From UMGS1781 sp045628105 (GTDB lineage: Bacteria > Bacillota > Clostridia > TANB77 > CAG-508): a DNA stretch of 29,939 bases. The notes under the pieces are model-generated. The model had not been told where the DNA came from. It worked only from the letters and a program-made list of their open reading frames with translations, and did no database searches. The stretch is from contig JAZQOX010000020.1 in NCBI GenBank assembly GCA_045628105.1, positions 1 through 29,939 on the forward strand. Reading direction: 5' to 3'. The stretch's first letter is position 1. Every line of letters begins with the position of its first letter. This document shows, one piece after another, positions 16,653 through 26,077 of this stretch. The translations under genes and the position numbers were made by a program.

Positions 16653-19600
16653 ATGGCATGGACAAAAGAGCAGGAACAAGCAATATACAAAAAAGGGAAT
16701 AATATTTTGGTTGCAGCAGCTGCAGGTAGTGGAAAAACTGCAGTATTGGTTGAGAGAATAATAAATAAAATAACAAATGAAAATATAGATGTAGATAAAT
16801 TATTGGTAGTTACTTTTACAAATGCGGCAGCAACAGAGATGAGAGAACGTGTTTTAGATGCTATATACAAAAAGCTAGAAAGTGACCCAGATAATTTAAA
16901 TTTACAAAAGCAAATAGTTTTACTAAATAAATCTCATATATCAACAATTCATGCATTTTGCTTAGAAGTTATAAAAAATAATTTTTATAGAACAACACTT
17001 TCTTCAAACTTCAGATTGGCAAGTACACCAGAAATAGAACTCCTTAGAATGGAAGCATTAGAGGAAGTTTTTGATAATTTATACGAAATAAATGATGAAA
17101 AATTTACAAAACTTGTTGGAACATACTGTGGATACAGGGATGATGACAAATTAAAAGAAATGATTTTGAAAATATATAAATATATTCAAAGTATGCCATA
17201 TCCGGAAGAGTGGCTTTCTAAACAAGTTGAAAGATTTAATGTTACTTTAGAACAAGACTTTTCAAAAACAGTATGGGGAAAATTAATAATAGATGAAACA
17301 AAAGAAACAATTGAAAAATCAATAAATACATTAAATGCAATTGCAAGAAAATTAGAAGTTGAGAAAGATCTTATAAAATGGTATTCAATTATTAGAGATG
17401 ATATAGAAATATTAGAAGAGTTAAAAAACAAACAATCATGGGACAGTTTATACTCAAAACTTCAAGAACTAAAATTTAAAACATGGACTCAAGATAGAAA
17501 ATTAGTATCTGAACTAAAGGATACAGCAAAGCAGATAAGAGACAAAGTAAAAGAAGAAATAGATGAATTAAAAAAGAAAATATTCATATATGATTCAAAA
17601 CAGGCAAACTCTGATATCTACGAAATGTACGAAATATTAAAAGGAATACAAGATATAGTTTTAAAGTTTTCAGAAAATTATAAAAATGCAAAAAAACAGA
17701 AGAATATAATAGACTTTAATGACATAGAACATTTTGCATTACAAATTCTTGTACAAAAAAATGAGAATGGAGAATATGTGCCAACAGAAGTTGCAAAAGA
17801 ATATCAAAATATGTTTGAAGAAATAGCAATAGATGAATACCAAGATAGTAATGAAATTCAAGAGGAACTTTTAAAACAAGTTTCAAGAGGCAACAACATT
17901 TTTATGGTTGGAGATGTTAAACAGAGCATATATAAATTCAGACAAGCAAAACCAGAATTATTTTTGGAAAAATATGATACATATGAAGATAACAAAATAC
18001 AACTATTTGCAAATTTCAGAAGCAGAAAAAATGTGCTAGATATAACAAATGTAATATTTGAAAATATTATGAGCAAAGACTTTGGAAGTATAGATTACAA
18101 CGAAAAAGAGTTTTTAAATGTAGGTCAAGAATATGAAAAAACAGAAGAGAAAATCTTTGAAAAAGCAGAGCTACATATAATAGATGCTTCAGAAGAAAAC
18201 GAAGATGAAGAACAAGAAGAAATTTTAGAAAATGCCGAAATTGAAGCAAAATTTGTAGCAAAAAGAATTAAAGAATTATTAAATGGTGGGTATAAAGTAT
18301 TTGATAAAAAGCAAGGATACAGACCATTACAGTTTAAAGATATAGTAATTCTTCTTAGAAAAACGGCAAATGTTGCACCAATATACGAAAAGAAATTAAC
18401 GGACCTAGAATACCCTGTATATAGCGATATTGGAACAAATTATTTTGAAAGCATAGAAATACAAGTTATAATGAATTTACTTAAAATAATAAGCAATCCA
18501 GATAATGACATAGCATTAGTAACAGTTCTAAGAAGCCCAATTGGAGGATTTACAGATAATGAGCTAATAGAAATACGTACAGAAAATAGAAGCTTAAGCT
18601 TTTATAATGCGATGCTTGCAAGTGAAAAGTTAAAAAGCAAAGTTGATGACTTTTTAAATATGATAGAAGACTTTAGAAATAAACAAGAATATTTAAAACT
18701 AAATGAGCTTATATGGTATATATATGAAAAAACCGGATATTACAACTATGTAAGTTTAACAAACAATGGAGAGCTAAAAACAGCCAATTTAAAAATGCTA
18801 TTTGAAAAGGCAAAAGACTACGAACAGGGAAGCTTTAAGGGATTATACAACTTTATAAATTTTATAGATAAAATAAGTAAAACTACAACAGATATGGGTG
18901 CGCCAAAGCTAATAGGTGAAAATGAAAACGTAATTAGAATTATGAGCATACATAAAAGCAAAGGTCTAGAATTTCCAGTTGTATTCTTATGTGGAACAGG
19001 CAATCAGTTTAACATGCTAGATTTAAATGATAGTATATTAATACATTCAGACTTAGGATTTGGACCAAAGTATATAAATTATGAAAGAAGAATTGAGTAC
19101 AATACTTTAGCAAAGGAAGCAATAAAATATCAAATAAGAAAAGAACTAAAAGAAGAAGAAATGAGACTACTATATGTTGCACTAACAAGAGCAAGAGAAA
19201 AATTAATCATTACAGGAATTGATAAGAATTTAAAGAAATCAATCCAAAAAAAGGAAGAATTACTACAAACAACCTCAAATAAAATAACAAAATCAGTATC
19301 AGAAGAAGCAAAATCTTATTTAGATTGGCTAGAACTTGTTAACTTAACAGATGAAAGAATAAGAGAACTAATAGATGTAACTGAACATGCAAAAAACGAA
19401 GGAATAGAAGAAAAAGAACAACAAGAAAAAGCGGAAATTAAATTAGAAAACAGAGAAATAAATAAAAAAATAGATCAAATATTAAGATGGGAATACAAAC
19501 GTGAAATACTAACAAAAATAGAAGGAAAAAGCTCAGTAAGCAAGCTTTCTAAAAACCAAAATGAAGAGGAAATTACATTCAAAAAACCAAAATTTTTAGA

Positions 19601-20156
19601 GGAAAAGTTAGAGTTAACAAAGGCAGAAATAGGAACAACAGTCCATTTAATAATGCAAAAATTGGACTTTAAAGAAGCATATACAAAGGAAAAGATAAAG
19701 AGATTATTAGATGAGCTTGAACAAAAAGAAATAATAACAATAAAACAAAAAGAAGCAGTGCCAATTGATAAAATATATATGTACACTCAAAGCAAAATAT
19801 TTAAAGAAGCATCAGAGGCAAAGCATACATATAAAGAGCAGCCATTTTATATAAACATACCGGTAGAAGAAATTGAAAACGGAATTTGGGGACACGCACC
19901 TTTTTCCAAAATTTCAGAAAAAGAAAACATACTGGTACAAGGAATAATAGACCTATACTACATAACCAAAGAAAATGAAATAGTACTAGTAGACTACAAA
20001 ACAGACTGTGTACCAGAAAAAGACGAAAACTATCTAAAAGAAAAATATTCAAAACAGCTAGAACTATACAAAAGAGCAATAGAACAAGCATTTAAGAAAA
20101 AAATAACAAGAACATACATATATTCAACATATCTAAACAAAGAGATTTTAGTTTGA
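16653..20156 (+). CDS. addA: AddA, ATP-dependent helicase/nuclease subunit A
   Basis: A 1167-residue UvrD-like helicase fused to a RecB-type nuclease, the AddA half of the AddAB complex that processes double-strand breaks for RecA loading. Walker A is AAAGSGKT with Lys28; the Walker B/DEXX box is EIAIDEYQDSN; helicase motif V/VI regions include IMSIHKSKGLEFPVV and LLYVALTRAREKL. The nuclease domain near the C terminus has TTVHLIMQKLD and the catalytic VDYKTD with Asp1114 and Lys1116. Length is normal. TTAAGGTGATTTT precedes the ATG. AddA works with AddB, usually encoded immediately upstream, but here the upstream gene is the divergent nfeD and no addB lies in the window. Confidence 0.95.
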   Translation: MAWTKEQEQAIYKKGNNILVAAAAGSGKTAVLVERIINKITNENIDVDKLLVVTFTNAAATEMRERVLDAIYKKLESDPDNLNLQKQIVLLNKSHISTIHAFCLEVIKNNFYRTTLSSNFRLASTPEIELLRMEALEEVFDNLYEINDEKFTKLVGTYCGYRDDDKLKEMILKIYKYIQSMPYPEEWLSKQVERFNVTLEQDFSKTVWGKLIIDETKETIEKSINTLNAIARKLEVEKDLIKWYSIIRDDIEILEELKNKQSWDSLYSKLQELKFKTWTQDRKLVSELKDTAKQIRDKVKEEIDELKKKIFIYDSKQANSDIYEMYEILKGIQDIVLKFSENYKNAKKQKNIIDFNDIEHFALQILVQKNENGEYVPTEVAKEYQNMFEEIAIDEYQDSNEIQEELLKQVSRGNNIFMVGDVKQSIYKFRQAKPELFLEKYDTYEDNKIQLFANFRSRKNVLDITNVIFENIMSKDFGSIDYNEKEFLNVGQEYEKTEEKIFEKAELHIIDASEENEDEEQEEILENAEIEAKFVAKRIKELLNGGYKVFDKKQGYRPLQFKDIVILLRKTANVAPIYEKKLTDLEYPVYSDIGTNYFESIEIQVIMNLLKIISNPDNDIALVTVLRSPIGGFTDNELIEIRTENRSLSFYNAMLASEKLKSKVDDFLNMIEDFRNKQEYLKLNELIWYIYEKTGYYNYVSLTNNGELKTANLKMLFEKAKDYEQGSFKGLYNFINFIDKISKTTTDMGAPKLIGENENVIRIMSIHKSKGLEFPVVFLCGTGNQFNMLDLNDSILIHSDLGFGPKYINYERRIEYNTLAKEAIKYQIRKELKEEEMRLLYVALTRAREKLIITGIDKNLKKSIQKKEELLQTTSNKITKSVSEEAKSYLDWLELVNLTDERIRELIDVTEHAKNEGIEEKEQQEKAEIKLENREINKKIDQILRWEYKREILTKIEGKSSVSKLSKNQNEEEITFKKPKFLEEKLELTKAEIGTTVHLIMQKLDFKEAYTKEKIKRLLDELEQKEIITIKQKEAVPIDKIYMYTQSKIFKEASEAKHTYKEQPFYINIPVEEIENGIWGHAPFSKISEKENILVQGIIDLYYITKENEIVLVDYKTDCVPEKDENYLKEKYSKQLELYKRAIEQAFKKKITRTYIYSTYLNKEILV

Positions 20157-20159
20157 GAA

Positions 20160-20201
20160 TTGATGTAGGGGTTGCCGCCATCGGCAACCCAATGCTTTTT
20201 T
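20160..20201 (+). terminator. Hairpin repeat acting as addA terminator
   Basis: GGGTTGCCG (20169-20177) pairs perfectly with CGGCAACCC (20182-20190) around a CCAT loop, then AATGC and six T (20196-20201). The unit from TGATGTA (20161) to AATGCT is repeated after priA with a compensating base-pair change. Confidence 0.85.
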
Positions 20202-20217
20202 CTTTACCCCAAACATG

Positions 20218-20246
20218 TATACAAATTTAAAATTATATGATAAAAT
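20218..20246 (+). promoter_or_regulatory. Predicted promoter for priA
   Basis: An extended -10 TGATAAAAT (20238-20246) with a weak -35 TATACA (20218-20223) at 17 bases. It lies about 24 bases before the priA ATG and probably starts the priA-def-fmt-pncC-murD transcript. Confidence 0.5.
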
Positions 20247-20269
20247 ATCATGCATAATGAGGGAGAATA

Positions 20270-22477
20270 ATGGTAGCAGAAGTTATAATAAATAGATTGG
20301 CAAAGGATTTAAATAGAATATTTGATTATATAATTCCAGAAAATTTGAAAGAGCAAGTACAAATTGGAAGTAGAGTTTTTGTACCTTTTGGAACAAAAAA
20401 TTCTAGTACAGAAGCATTTGTTATTGGCATAAAAGAAAAATCTGAATTTGCAAACAAGGAAATAATAAAGGTTGAAGACAGGGTGATTACTAAGGAAAAT
20501 GTTGAGCTTGCTAAAATAATGGCAAGAAGATACTTTTGCAACATTTCAGAATGTATAAAACTAATGTTGCCTCCAGGAGAAAAAACAACAAACTTAGAAA
20601 ATAGAATAAAAGATAAAACAGCAAATTTTGTATATTTAAAAAAAGATATAGATGAGATTGAATTTGAAATAGAAGCTAAGAAAATTAAGAGCCCAAAACA
20701 TATTAAAGTACTTAGATTTCTAGAAGAAAATGACGGAATATATATTGGAGATTTAGAAATTTTGCAAGAAGTATCAAGAGCTATTTTGAAAACATTAGAA
20801 AAGAATGGATATATAGAAATAGTAGAACAGAAAATAGAAAGAAACCCATTTAAAGATAGAGAGATAAAAAGAGATAAACCATTAAAATTAACAGAAGAAC
20901 AACAAAATGCCTTTAATATTATAAGTAAAAGCAAATATGATGAATTTTTAATTTATGGTGTTACAGGATCAGGAAAAACTGAAGTGTATTTACAACTTAT
21001 ACAAAATGCATTAAATAATAACAAAAAGGCAATAGTTTTGGTTCCGGAAATTTCGCTAACTCCGCAAATGGTAGATAGATTTTCAAGCAGATTTGGAGAT
21101 TGTATTTGTGTACTTCATAGTAAATTATCTACAGGAGAGAGAAATGATCAATGGAAAAATATAAAAGATGGAAAATGCAAAATTGTAATTGGAGCAAGGT
21201 CTGCAATATTTGCACCAATAGATAATTTAGGAATAATAATAATAGATGAAGAACATGATTCTTCATATAAATCAGATATGGCACCACGATTTAATGCAAA
21301 AGATATTGCAAAATACATAGCAAAACAAAATGATATACCATTAGTACTAGGAAGTGCAACTCCAGATATTGCAACATATTATAATTCGAAAAATATAATA
21401 AGATTAACCAAAAGAGCAAACGAATCTAATTTACCAGAAGTAGAAATTGTTGATTTAAGACAAGAACTAGCAAATGGAAACCATTCAATTATTAGTGATA
21501 AACTAAGGGAAGAAATAGAAAATAATTTAAATAATAAAAAACAGACAATTTTATTTTTAAATAGAAGAGGATTTTCGACATTTGTAATGTGCAGAGATTG
21601 TGGTTACACAATGAAATGTAAAAGATGTAACATAAGCCTTACATACCATAGCAAAGAAGATAAATTGAAATGTCATTACTGTGGATACGAAATGAACAAT
21701 ATTAAAGTGTGTCCAAGCTGTAAAAGCCAGAATATAAAGCACTTTGGAAGCGGAACCCAGAAATTGGAAGAACTTATCCACAAAATGTATCCACAGGCAA
21801 GTACCGTAAGAATGGATGTAGACACGGTTACAAAGAAAAATTCACATGAACAAATATTAAATAAATTTAAAAATGAGAATATAGATATATTAATTGGAAC
21901 TCAGATGGTTGTTAAGGGACATCATTTTCCAAATGTTACGCTTGTAGGTGTTATAGCAGCTGATGGAAGTTTAAATATAGAAGATTATAGAGCTAATGAA
22001 AGAACTTTTGACATATTAGTACAAGTAGCAGGAAGAGCGGGAAGGGAAAAACTTCCTGGAAAAGTAATAATTCAAACATATTCACCAGAAAGCTTTTGTA
22101 TACAATGTAGCAAAGAGCAAGATTATGATAAATTTTATCAAACAGAGATAGAATTAAGAAAACAATTGAAATATCCACCATTTTGCGATATAATTATGTT
22201 TGGAATTACATCTACAGACAAAATAGAAGTTCAAAAAGCTTCTGAAAAACTATATAAAATTTTAAAGCAATATGGACAAGCAGAAATGCAAATAATGCCT
22301 GCACTTCCAGCTCCAATTGATAGAATAAAATACAAATACAGATGGAGAATAATTACCAAGTGTAAACTAAATAATAAAATAATCAATATTGTTAATAAAA
22401 CATTAGAAGAATATTATAAAAGTAAATACAATAAAACAAGAGTTATTGTAGATATTAATCCAAATAACATGACGTAA
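20270..22477 (+). CDS. priA: PriA, primosomal replication restart helicase
   Basis: A 735-residue 3'-5' helicase that recognises stalled forks and reloads the replicative helicase. It has an N-terminal DNA-binding domain (about 1-105), a winged-helix region, Walker A GVTGSGKT with Lys236, the DEEH box (IIIDEEHDSSYK), and eight cysteines in four CxxC pairs that bind two zinc ions (CRDCGYTMKCKRC; CHYCGYEMNNIKVCPSC). Helicase motifs V and VI (IGTQMVVKGHHFPNV, QVAGRAGR) follow. GAGGGAGAATA precedes the ATG. Its stop codon lies within a repeated hairpin unit. Confidence 0.96.
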   Translation: MVAEVIINRLAKDLNRIFDYIIPENLKEQVQIGSRVFVPFGTKNSSTEAFVIGIKEKSEFANKEIIKVEDRVITKENVELAKIMARRYFCNISECIKLMLPPGEKTTNLENRIKDKTANFVYLKKDIDEIEFEIEAKKIKSPKHIKVLRFLEENDGIYIGDLEILQEVSRAILKTLEKNGYIEIVEQKIERNPFKDREIKRDKPLKLTEEQQNAFNIISKSKYDEFLIYGVTGSGKTEVYLQLIQNALNNNKKAIVLVPEISLTPQMVDRFSSRFGDCICVLHSKLSTGERNDQWKNIKDGKCKIVIGARSAIFAPIDNLGIIIIDEEHDSSYKSDMAPRFNAKDIAKYIAKQNDIPLVLGSATPDIATYYNSKNIIRLTKRANESNLPEVEIVDLRQELANGNHSIISDKLREEIENNLNNKKQTILFLNRRGFSTFVMCRDCGYTMKCKRCNISLTYHSKEDKLKCHYCGYEMNNIKVCPSCKSQNIKHFGSGTQKLEELIHKMYPQASTVRMDVDTVTKKNSHEQILNKFKNENIDILIGTQMVVKGHHFPNVTLVGVIAADGSLNIEDYRANERTFDILVQVAGRAGREKLPGKVIIQTYSPESFCIQCSKEQDYDKFYQTEIELRKQLKYPPFCDIIMFGITSTDKIEVQKASEKLYKILKQYGQAEMQIMPALPAPIDRIKYKYRWRIITKCKLNNKIINIVNKTLEEYYKSKYNKTRVIVDINPNNMT

Positions 22478-22505
22478 GGGTAGCCGCCCACGGCTACCCA
22501 ATGCT
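22471..22505 (+). repeat. Hairpin repeat after priA, second copy
   Basis: GGGTAGCCG (22478-22486) pairs perfectly with CGGCTACCC (22491-22499) around a CCCA loop, followed by AATGCT. It matches the element after addA at nearly every base outside the loop; the T-A pair there is an A-T pair here. There is no T-run, so it is a weaker terminator. The TAA at 22475-22477 ends priA. Confidence 0.8.
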
Positions 22506-22568
22506 ATAAAATATAAGAATAAAAATGAATAATTACAAAATTTTTCGAATTTTAAAGGGGGAACACAT

Positions 22569-23042
22569 ATGGCAATTAGAACAATAAGAACAGAGGGCGA
22601 TGAAATTCTAAAGAAAAAATCAAAAAAAGTTGAAGTAATTGATGAAAAAGTAAAAGAACTTATTAAAGACATGATAGATACAGTTCATAAATATAATGGA
22701 GTTGGACTAGCAGCAGTGCAAGTTGGAATATTAAAAGAAATTGTAGTAATACAAGAATCAGAAGATAGTCCAATTTATGTTTTAATAAATCCAGAAATAA
22801 TTTCATCATCAGGGGTTCAAGTTGTAGAAGAAGGATGCCTAAGTTTTCCAAATAAATTTGCGAAAATAGAAAGACCAGAAAAAGTAAAAGTAAGAGCCTT
22901 AGATGAAAATGGTAAAAAGTTTGAATTAAAGGGAACAGGATTATTAGCACAGGCAATATGCCACGAGCTAGACCATCTAAAGGGAGAAGTATTTATAGAT
23001 AAAATAATACCAGGAACATTAGAAATAATAAAACCTGAATAA
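22569..23042 (+). CDS. def: Peptide deformylase
   Basis: A 157-residue iron enzyme that removes the formyl group from nascent proteins. The three motifs are complete: GVGLAAVQVG (motif I), EEGCLSFP with metal ligand Cys90 (motif II), and CHELDHLKG with His132, Glu133 and His136 (motif III). The short type without a long insertion fits a Gram-positive type 1-like enzyme. AAGGGGGAAC precedes the ATG. It sits 19 bases before fmt, the enzyme for the opposite step in the formyl cycle. Confidence 0.96.
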   Translation: MAIRTIRTEGDEILKKKSKKVEVIDEKVKELIKDMIDTVHKYNGVGLAAVQVGILKEIVVIQESEDSPIYVLINPEIISSSGVQVVEEGCLSFPNKFAKIERPEKVKVRALDENGKKFELKGTGLLAQAICHELDHLKGEVFIDKIIPGTLEIIKPE

Positions 23043-23061
23043 ACATAGAGAGGGGAAGAAG

Positions 23062-24039
23062 ATGCTAAACATCATTTTTATGGGAACACCAGACTTTGCA
23101 AAAGAGTCTTTGGAACAATTATATAACGCAGGTCATAATATTATAGCAGTTGTAACAAACCCAGATAGACCAAGTGGAAGGGGAATGAAGCTTACAGCAT
23201 CACCTGTAAAAGAATTTGCAGTTGAGAAAAGCATTCCAGTGCTACAACCAGAAAAAATTAGAGAAGTTAAAGAAACATTAGAACAATTAAATCCAGATCT
23301 ATTTTGCGTTGTTGCATATGGTAAAATATTACCAAAAGACGTTTTAGACATTCCAAAAAAAGGATCAATAAATGTACATGGATCATTATTACCAAAATAC
23401 AGAGGAGCCGCACCAATACAATGGGCTGTAATAAATGGAGATAAAACAACTGGAATTACAACAATGTATATGGATGAGGGAATGGATACAGGTGATATGA
23501 TTTTAACTGAAGAAGTTGAGATTGGAGAAAATGAAACAACAGGAGAATTGTGGGAAAAACTTTCAAAAGTAGGCTCAAAACTTCTAGTAGAAACAGTAGA
23601 ACAAATAGAAAATGGAACAGTTAAAAGAACAAAACAAGGACCAGATTTTACAATGGCACCAATGCTTAAAAAAGAAATGGCAAAAATTGATTGGGAGAAT
23701 AAAACATCAAAAGATATTAAGAATTTAATAAGAGGATTAAATCCAATAATGGGAGCATATACAACATATAACGGTAAGAAAATAAAAATATGGAAAGCGG
23801 ATTCATTAAGTATAGACGAGTTTATAGCAAAACACCCAGAATTTGATGAGTTTACAGATAGAATTTATAGTATGATGGGTGGAGCAGTTATATGTGCTGA
23901 TATAAAATATGGATTATATGTTAAAGCAAAAGATAGCATTTTAATATTAGAAGAAGTACAGGCAGAAAATTCTAAACGTATGCCAGTACAAGACTTCTTA
24001 AGGGGAAATCAAATTCAAACAGGAGAAGTATTTGAATAG
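23062..24039 (+). CDS. fmt: Methionyl-tRNA formyltransferase
   Basis: A 325-residue enzyme transferring a formyl group from 10-formyl-THF to initiator Met-tRNA. The N-terminal Rossmann-type domain begins IIFMGTPDFAKESL, and the catalytic triad is visible as Asn104 and His106 (NVHGSLLPKYRGAAP) and Asp142 (DEGMDTGDM). A C-terminal OB domain (about 210-320) binds tRNA. GAGAGGGGAAG precedes the ATG. It lies between def and pncC; its stop directly abuts the next ATG. Confidence 0.96.
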   Translation: MLNIIFMGTPDFAKESLEQLYNAGHNIIAVVTNPDRPSGRGMKLTASPVKEFAVEKSIPVLQPEKIREVKETLEQLNPDLFCVVAYGKILPKDVLDIPKKGSINVHGSLLPKYRGAAPIQWAVINGDKTTGITTMYMDEGMDTGDMILTEEVEIGENETTGELWEKLSKVGSKLLVETVEQIENGTVKRTKQGPDFTMAPMLKKEMAKIDWENKTSKDIKNLIRGLNPIMGAYTTYNGKKIKIWKADSLSIDEFIAKHPEFDEFTDRIYSMMGGAVICADIKYGLYVKAKDSILILEEVQAENSKRMPVQDFLRGNQIQTGEVFE

Positions 24040-24501
24040 ATGAATGAAAAATGTGTAAAAATAGTTGAAAAATTGCAGGAACAGAAAAAAACAATAGCAT
24101 TTATGGAATCATGTACAGGAGGATTTTTAGCCAATAGAATTACAAATGTTTCGGGAGCATCCGAAGTTTTAAAAGTTAGTTTAGTAACATACTCAAATGA
24201 ATTTAAAATTAAATTTGGAGTTGACAAAAATATTATAGAAAACTATACTGTATATAGTAAAGAAACGGCAATTGAAATGGCAAAAAAAGTATGTGAATTT
24301 GCAAAAAGTAATATAGGAGTTGGAATAACCGGAGAACTTGGAAATACGAGCAATAAAAATCCAAAGGTATATTATGCTATTTTTAATGTAGATGAAAATA
24401 CATGCATTAATAAAGAACTTATAGTAGATGAAAAAATAAGAGAAAAAATGAAGGAAAAAGTTGCAAAAAAAGTTTTTGAGGATATTCTAGAAAACCTATA
24501 G
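24040..24501 (+). CDS. pncC: CinA C-terminal/PncC-like nicotinamide-nucleotide amidase
   Basis: A 153-residue stand-alone CinA C-terminal domain. The family deamidates nicotinamide mononucleotide to recycle NAD pieces. The start of the domain is typical: TIAFMESCTGGFLANRITNVSGAS, with the catalytic Ser in ESCTGG. The later glycine-rich segment usually reading GxxGPxGG is GITGELGNTSNKN here, so activity is less certain. The ATG follows the fmt TAG with no gap; AGGAGAAG lies about 11 bases upstream inside fmt, implying translational coupling. It is part of the priA-murD operon. Confidence 0.8.
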   Translation: MNEKCVKIVEKLQEQKKTIAFMESCTGGFLANRITNVSGASEVLKVSLVTYSNEFKIKFGVDKNIIENYTVYSKETAIEMAKKVCEFAKSNIGVGITGELGNTSNKNPKVYYAIFNVDENTCINKELIVDEKIREKMKEKVAKKVFEDILENL

Positions 24502-24514
24502 AAAGGAAGCAAAA

Positions 24515-25912
24515 ATGAGCTATATTAATAGAAAACTTGAAGAATTTAATAATTGGTTAAAAGGAAAAAAAGTTGCAATAATTGGACTTGGAGTTAGTAA
24601 CTTACCACTTTTAGACTATATGAGAAAAGTTCAAGCAAATGTTACAGTATTTGATAATAAAACTGAAGAAAAAATAGATAAAAATATTTTGGAAGTTTTA
24701 AACAAAAATGGAATAGAAAAACACATTGGAGAGAACTATTTATCAGGCTTAAAAGGATTTGATATTATTTTTAAATCTCCATCATGCAGGCCCGACTTAC
24801 CTGAAATATTAGCTGAAGTTGAAAGAGGAACAAGGTTAACATCTGAAATAGAGCTTGTAATGGAACTTGCACCATGTAAAATTATTGCAGTTACCGGAAG
24901 CGATGGAAAAACAACTACAACATCGTTAATATATGAAATATTAAAAAGAAAATATAAATGTTTTTTAGGTGGCAATATAGGTTTACCACTATTTACAAAA
25001 ATTAAAGAAATGGAACCAGAAGATATAGTTGTATTAGAATTAAGTAGTTTTCAATTAATGACAATGAAAAAAAGTCCAGATATAGCAGTTATAACAAATG
25101 TAACGCCAAACCATTTAGATATTCATAAATCATATGATGAATACATAAAAGCAAAAATGAATATATTTGCAAACCAGAATGATAAAGATATTTTAGTTTT
25201 AAACTATGATAATGAAATTACAAAATCATTTATAAAGAAAACTAATAGCAAAGTAAGATTATTTAGTAGCAAAGAAAAACTAGATAATGGGCTGATTTTT
25301 GATGATGGAATTGTTAAGGATGTAGAAAATGGATTAAGAAGACACATTCTTAAATTAAAAGATACAAAACTTAGAGGAACACATAATGCAGAAAATATAT
25401 GTGCAGCAATTGCAGCAACTAAGGAATTAGTTGATATGGAAACGCAAGTTGATGCAATAATAAATTTTACAGGAGTAAATCATAGATTAGAATTTGTTAG
25501 AGAAATAGAGGGAAGTAAATGGTATAATGATTCAATTGCATCAAGTCCAACAAGAACAATAGCTGGCCTAAATTCATTTGATGAAGATATTGTTTTAATA
25601 GCAGGTGGTTATGATAAACATTTAGACTATGAGCCAATAGCTGAACCAATACTTAAAAAAGTAAAAACATTAATATTAATGGGAGCAACAGCAAACAAAA
25701 TAAATGATGTTGTTACAAAAAAACAAGAAGAGCTAAATATAAAAATACCAATATACAGAGTTAATTCATTAGAGGAAGCGGTAAAAAAAGCTAAAGAACT
25801 AGTAAAACCAGGACAAATACTTTTATTCTCACCAGCAAGTGCAAGCTTTGATATGTTTAAAAACTTCGAGGAGAGAGGAAACAAATTTAAAGAACTAGTA
25901 GAAAAAATATAG
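24515..25912 (+). CDS. murD: UDP-N-acetylmuramoyl-L-alanine:D-glutamate ligase
   Basis: A 465-residue cytoplasmic Mur ligase that adds D-glutamate to UDP-MurNAc-L-Ala in peptidoglycan precursor synthesis. The N-terminal domain (GKKVAIIGLGVSNLPLLDYM) binds UDP; the central ATPase has VTGSDGKTTTT with Lys132, the NVTPNHLDIH motif and ELSSFQL; the C-terminal domain begins near HRLEFVREIEGSKWYNDSIASSP, a MurD hallmark. GAAAGGAAGC precedes the ATG. Location away from the main division and cell-wall cluster is unusual but not unknown. Confidence 0.95.
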   Translation: MSYINRKLEEFNNWLKGKKVAIIGLGVSNLPLLDYMRKVQANVTVFDNKTEEKIDKNILEVLNKNGIEKHIGENYLSGLKGFDIIFKSPSCRPDLPEILAEVERGTRLTSEIELVMELAPCKIIAVTGSDGKTTTTSLIYEILKRKYKCFLGGNIGLPLFTKIKEMEPEDIVVLELSSFQLMTMKKSPDIAVITNVTPNHLDIHKSYDEYIKAKMNIFANQNDKDILVLNYDNEITKSFIKKTNSKVRLFSSKEKLDNGLIFDDGIVKDVENGLRRHILKLKDTKLRGTHNAENICAAIAATKELVDMETQVDAIINFTGVNHRLEFVREIEGSKWYNDSIASSPTRTIAGLNSFDEDIVLIAGGYDKHLDYEPIAEPILKKVKTLILMGATANKINDVVTKKQEELNIKIPIYRVNSLEEAVKKAKELVKPGQILLFSPASASFDMFKNFEERGNKFKELVEKI

Positions 25913-25924
25913 GGGGGTGTAAAA

Positions 25925-26071
25925 ATGATAGTTGATTCGAAGGGAAATCTATTTGAAGATAGAAGGAAAAGAAAAACTGATAGAAGAGATTATGAAAATG
26001 AAAACAAAGAGAAAATACATCCAGATAGAAGAATAAAAGATAGAAGAAATCCAGAAAATAAGCAAAAATAA
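25925..26071 (+). CDS. 48-residue basic 'DRR' protein of unknown function
   Basis: A small ORF 12 bases after murD with a strong site (AGGGGGGTG) 5 bases before its ATG, so it is probably translated in the murD operon. It begins MIVDSKGNLFEDRRKRKTDR and holds four Asp-Arg-Arg triplets at residues 12-14, 19-21, 34-36 and 39-41. About half of the residues are charged; there are no cysteines and no membrane segment, and it is probably disordered. I do not recognise the family. A nucleic-acid- or membrane-surface-binding role would be speculation. Confidence 0.7.
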   Translation: MIVDSKGNLFEDRRKRKTDRRDYENENKEKIHPDRRIKDRRNPENKQK

Positions 26072-26077
26072 GAAAAC

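Noticed and set aside
20326..20934. A 202-codon minus-strand ORF
   Set aside because: It is antisense to the N-terminal part of priA and shows only biased composition from A+T-rich coding DNA.
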